Shown here piece after piece: positions 60,968 to 64,000 of a DNA stretch of 64,000 bases (positions within the stretch are counted from its first letter, which is position 1; each line of letters starts with the position of its first letter). This DNA is from Brevibacillus brevis (lineage in GTDB: Bacteria > Bacillota > Bacilli > Brevibacillales > Brevibacillaceae): assembly GCF_900637055.1 (NCBI RefSeq), contig NZ_LR134338.1, positions 6,349,501 to 6,413,500 of the forward strand, in the 5' to 3' direction. The position numbers and the translations under genes are program-made. The notes below the pieces were generated by a model. It made no database searches. It was not told the origin of the DNA and was given only the letters and a program-made list of their open reading frames with translations.

Positions 60968-61585
60968 GTGCGAGTGCTGTTAAGTGCTGGGTTTATTTTG
61001 GCAGGCTTATTCCTCCTTTTCTATCCTCAATGGGAAACGGCGGTATCTGCACAAAAGCAAGAGCAGCTCATCGAAGCGTTCGAACAACTGAGCAACGTCA
61101 GCGAGCAAATAGAAACGTCTGCATCTGAGGATCCACCAGCTCCTCAGATACAAGAGCCGCTCGCTATGTTGGAAGGTGCCAGAGGCGTGATTCGGATTCC
61201 CAAAATTGATCTGGAAATGATGATTTTTGAAGGCGCGGACAAGCATGCCTTGAGTAAAGGTGTTGGCCTGATCGAGCCAGACAAGGAATTCGGCGTGAAC
61301 AATGTTGGACTGGCAGGTCATCGCGGGATTACTCACGGTAAGCAATTCAATCGCTTGGACGAACTAACACCTAACGATGAGATCGAGATCAAGACAAAAA
61401 CGGCGACCTACCATTTCGTTGTCGTGAAAACCTTTGTCGTCGATCGTACACAAGTAGAAGTTCTAGAGGATCAAAAGAAGCCATTGATCACCTTGGTCAC
61501 ATGCACCCCTGTTGGAGCCAAAGATCCGAAGGACAGACTGATCGTTCAAGCTGAATGGAAACAAACGACTTCATCTCAGCCTTAA
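60968..61585 (+). CDS. Class D sortase
   Basis: A 205-residue membrane transpeptidase. It has an N-terminal anchor (LLSAGFILAGLFLLFY), a linker, and the sortase beta-barrel with H118 (AGHRG), catalytic C179 (LVTCTP) and R190 (DRLIV). Class D features are the short length, N-terminal anchor and the VNNVGLAGHRG context. GTG 60968 is preferred: GGGAG ends nine bases upstream, whereas the TTG at 60959 abuts it. A two-codon ORF (ATG AAT TGA, 60929-60937) with GGGGAAAG before it sits in the leader. The next gene encodes its probable substrate. Confidence 0.9.
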   Translation: MRVLLSAGFILAGLFLLFYPQWETAVSAQKQEQLIEAFEQLSNVSEQIETSASEDPPAPQIQEPLAMLEGARGVIRIPKIDLEMMIFEGADKHALSKGVGLIEPDKEFGVNNVGLAGHRGITHGKQFNRLDELTPNDEIEIKTKTATYHFVVVKTFVVDRTQVEVLEDQKKPLITLVTCTPVGAKDPKDRLIVQAEWKQTTSSQP

Positions 61586-61637
61586 CACTTCCTACTGAAA
61601 GACGGAATGAGCTAGTTTTTAAGTACAGGAGGAGCAT

Positions 61638-64000
61638 ATGCAAAGGAAATCTTGGATCGTTGTGGTGGCACTTTTGCTCATCATCCAAAACTTTTTCGGT
61701 TTCACGACAACCTCGTATGCCCAAACGCAAGGTGAGGTTATCGTTGGTGGGGAGCCGAGCAATCCTACTGATCCGGGCACGGGTAACCCTACCGATCCGG
61801 GCACAGGCAACCCTACCGATCCGGGCACAGGCAATCCTACCGATCCAGGCACAGGCAATCCTACCGATCCGGGCACAGGCAATCCTACCGATCCGGGCAC
61901 AGGCAATCCTACCGATCCGGGCACGGGTAACCCTACTGATCCGGGTACAGGCAACCCTACCGATCCGGGTACAGGAACTCCTACCGATCCGGGCACGGGC
62001 AACCCTACTGATCCGGGCACAGGCAACCCTACTGATCCGGGCACAGGCAACCCTACTGATCCGGGTACAGGTAACCCTACCGATCCGGGTACAGGAACTC
62101 CTACTACGCCACCTGTTGAACCACCAGTTCCTCTACCAGAGGTACCGGTACCAGTTCCAGACCCTGAAGACAACATCATTAAAGACAACATCATCACCAG
62201 CGTAGTCATCAAGGACAAAGACGGAAACAACATTGAAGACATCCGCCCCGATCAGGGCTCGCGTGTTCAAGTTGATTTCACCTGGCAAATCCCTGCTGGA
62301 CATCCTTACTCGGAAGGTGCCACCTTTACCTTCACTCTTCCAGACAAGTTTCGGACCGATCGGACTTTGACCGAAAATCTGAACGGAGGCTACGGCACCT
62401 ATGAAGTAACAACAGACGGTACTGTCACCTTCACTTTTAGTGATGCCATCAATGACGGCACAGAGATCAATGACGGAACGTTCTATGTGTGGCGGGAATT
62501 CGATGAGAAAAAGTTTGAGGGCGGCACGAGACAGGAGATCGATTTCAATTTCAAGGGTATCGACCCGATCTCTGTCCATTTCAAAGGCAAAAACAACACT
62601 GAAATCGACAAGAACGGAAAAGCAAACAAGGGCATGAATCCTAGTCATCTCGACTGGACCGTCGATTTTAATCTGAGTGAAAACCCGATTAAAGGCGCTG
62701 TCTTTACGGATGAGCTTCCAAGCGGTCTGGATATCGATATGAGCTCGATTAAGGTCTTCCCATTAGAAGTTCAGTTGAATGGCTCTGTTAATCCAAAGGC
62801 TGAGGTAACCACCTTCACTCCTGAGAAATTAACAGAAGGAAACGGGTTCAAAATTAACTTTGGCGACATCGACGGTGCTTATCGCGTCGCGTACAAGACC
62901 AACGTCACCGGTACGACAGATACAACCTACACGAATAAAGCCACTGTCACAGGAACGAACCTTCCAAAGGATTTGATCGATTCCGCGAATGTCTCTGTTC
63001 GATTCAGCCAGCCTTTGAACAAAAAAGCGATTGGCTATGATTACAACACACAAACGATCACCTGGGCTATTCAGTACAACTACAATGAAAAATTGATCAA
63101 GCAAAGCGATGCATGGCTCGAGGATCGTTTTGATACCAGTCATCAAGAGCTCGTGGATGGTTCTTTTACCGTTCATAAAATGACCATCGGTGACAACGGA
63201 AACGGAACAAAAGACGGGGCTGCCATCACAGGGTACAACGTAACCCCATCGGCTATCGGCTTCCGCTTGGAGTTTGATCATGACGTGTCGGCTGCTTACG
63301 AAATCACTTACCAAACCAAAGCTAAAAATCGGGTCCACCAAGACAGCTACCTCGTGAAAAATGAAGTAGAGATCTATGATGGAACCAAAAAAGATGCATC
63401 CCGAGAGATCACTCAAGCAATCTTCTGGAAAAACGCAAAAAAAGAAAAAGTGAACTACCTGGATAAAACGATCGAATGGACACTTAGTCTAAACGAGGAC
63501 AATCAGGTGATGGATGAAGTCGTCATTACCGACAGTTATGCGGGTCAAGGGCTGACTCTTCTTCCTGACAAAGTAAAAATCAACGATTGGACAAGCGATT
63601 TGGAAGAGGGTCCTGACAAAGACTACAGCATCTCTCCGAATCCAAAATACGAAGACGGATTCAAGATTACCTTCCACAAACCAGTCACAAAAGGTCTAGT
63701 CATTACGTACCTGACGAAGTTCGATCCTACATCCAAAGAACGTCCATCCGTGTACAAAAACAAGGCTGAACTGAACTGGAAGGAAAACGGCAAAGCACAA
63801 GACCCCATCACGAAATCCGCCACTGTTAAACCAGACAACTACACCAGCAATAACGGCAACAAAACGGGTACATACGACGCCCGCACAAAAGAAATCACGT
63901 GGACAATCGATGTGAACTATAACCTTCACAAGATTAACAACGCGATCATCCGTGATATTTATACCGGAGAACAAACTTTTGTGAAGGACTCGTTACGAGT
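61638..64000 (+). CDS. Repeat-containing sortase-substrate adhesin (partial, runs off the window)
   Basis: ATG 61638 follows AGGAGGAG. The frame is open to the end of the window (at least 787 residues). A signal peptide (about 1-29, ending SYAQ) is followed by 14 copies of NPTDPGTG (61761-62096), a Pro/Val-rich spacer, and then consecutive collagen-adhesin-like beta-sandwich domains. These start at IIKDNIITSVVIKDKDG, and each has a D-W/TWT-type strand (HLDWTVDFNLSE, TITWAIQYNYNE, TIEWTLSLNEDN, EITWTIDVNYNL) typical of isopeptide-forming surface domains. The C-terminus, where a sorting signal should lie, is outside the window. The adjacent class D sortase supports wall anchoring. Confidence 0.88.
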   Translation, partial: MQRKSWIVVVALLLIIQNFFGFTTTSYAQTQGEVIVGGEPSNPTDPGTGNPTDPGTGNPTDPGTGNPTDPGTGNPTDPGTGNPTDPGTGNPTDPGTGNPTDPGTGNPTDPGTGTPTDPGTGNPTDPGTGNPTDPGTGNPTDPGTGNPTDPGTGTPTTPPVEPPVPLPEVPVPVPDPEDNIIKDNIITSVVIKDKDGNNIEDIRPDQGSRVQVDFTWQIPAGHPYSEGATFTFTLPDKFRTDRTLTENLNGGYGTYEVTTDGTVTFTFSDAINDGTEINDGTFYVWREFDEKKFEGGTRQEIDFNFKGIDPISVHFKGKNNTEIDKNGKANKGMNPSHLDWTVDFNLSENPIKGAVFTDELPSGLDIDMSSIKVFPLEVQLNGSVNPKAEVTTFTPEKLTEGNGFKINFGDIDGAYRVAYKTNVTGTTDTTYTNKATVTGTNLPKDLIDSANVSVRFSQPLNKKAIGYDYNTQTITWAIQYNYNEKLIKQSDAWLEDRFDTSHQELVDGSFTVHKMTIGDNGNGTKDGAAITGYNVTPSAIGFRLEFDHDVSAAYEITYQTKAKNRVHQDSYLVKNEVEIYDGTKKDASREITQAIFWKNAKKEKVNYLDKTIEWTLSLNEDNQVMDEVVITDSYAGQGLTLLPDKVKINDWTSDLEEGPDKDYSISPNPKYEDGFKITFHKPVTKGLVITYLTKFDPTSKERPSVYKNKAELNWKENGKAQDPITKSATVKPDNYTSNNGNKTGTYDARTKEITWTIDVNYNLHKINNAIIRDIYTGEQTFVKDSLR
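61761..62096 (+). repeat. 14 tandem 24-bp repeats encoding NPTDPGTG
   Basis: Fourteen contiguous 24-bp units with synonymous variation; units 10 starts TPT. Units 8-9 plus the following ACTCCT recur as units 13-14 plus ACTCCT, showing a 120-bp higher-order duplication. Confidence 0.95.

Noticed and set aside
61761..62096. Regular 24-bp repeats considered as a CRISPR array.
   Set aside because: Units are contiguous without spacers and encode an in-frame octapeptide.

Overview
The window looks like chromosome of a Gram-positive, low-to-moderate GC, spore-former-type Bacillota, most like Brevibacillus or a close Paenibacillaceae relative. That placement is inferred from strong AGGAGG-type ribosome sites, frequent TTG/GTG starts, an S-box leader, PurR- and Fur-like operators, close resemblance to Bacillus subtilis YclNOPQ and YusV, and a class D sortase. 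No rRNA, tRNA, CRISPR array, prophage or intact insertion sequence was seen.

Layout, left to right. 77-3377: an aas-lplT phospholipid-repair pair. 3447-7365: secreted 5'-nucleotidase and RecQ. 7761-10293: VanZ-like protein with a 28-residue leader peptide and a VanR/VanS-like two-component pair. 10499-17132: SDR oxidoreductase, fumarase C under a Fur-type operator, MgtC-like and MATE membrane proteins, and a chitin-active LPMO. 17370-23903: a purine-salvage operon (solute-binding protein, nucleoside hydrolase, two permeases, ATPase, adenine deaminase) preceded by a PurR-like box and a terminator-like leader. 24591-27454: SAM-I riboswitch and metQNI. 27612-28327: two small proteins of unknown role. 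28435-33552: iron acquisition (orphan YusV-like ATPase and yclNOPQ-like importer, both with Fur-type boxes) and a DJ-1/PfpI gene remnant. 33695-41092: a repeat-rich DUF4097 lipoprotein, a CheY-like regulator, and a giant protein with pseudokinase, ATPase, TPR, GAF and CheA-like domains. 41222-42694: cupin and metallo-beta-lactamase-fold hydrolase.

42898-59402 is the most unusual region. A seven-gene leftward operon encodes an exported VWA protein, a tubulin-superfamily protein, a 782-residue unknown, a polytopic VWA protein, a small unknown, a zinc-finger TRAFAC-type GTPase and a GAP1-like tail-anchored protein. A divergent rightward operon encodes a 49-residue membrane peptide, a zinc-ribbon membrane protein and a membrane-anchored protein whose C-terminal SH3b domain is out of frame. 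Predicted topology puts nucleotide-dependent proteins inside the cell and two VWA domains, a long coil-like region and the SH3b domain outside, which suggests an envelope-spanning GTP-driven apparatus. Its function is unknown to me.

The right end carries a LysE exporter, a type I toxin-antitoxin module, and a class D sortase next to a repeat-containing adhesin cut by the window edge. Three structured intergenic elements (7480-7686, 12997-13195, 56210-56375) are not explained by any gene; the first two share architecture with apparently compensatory stem changes.
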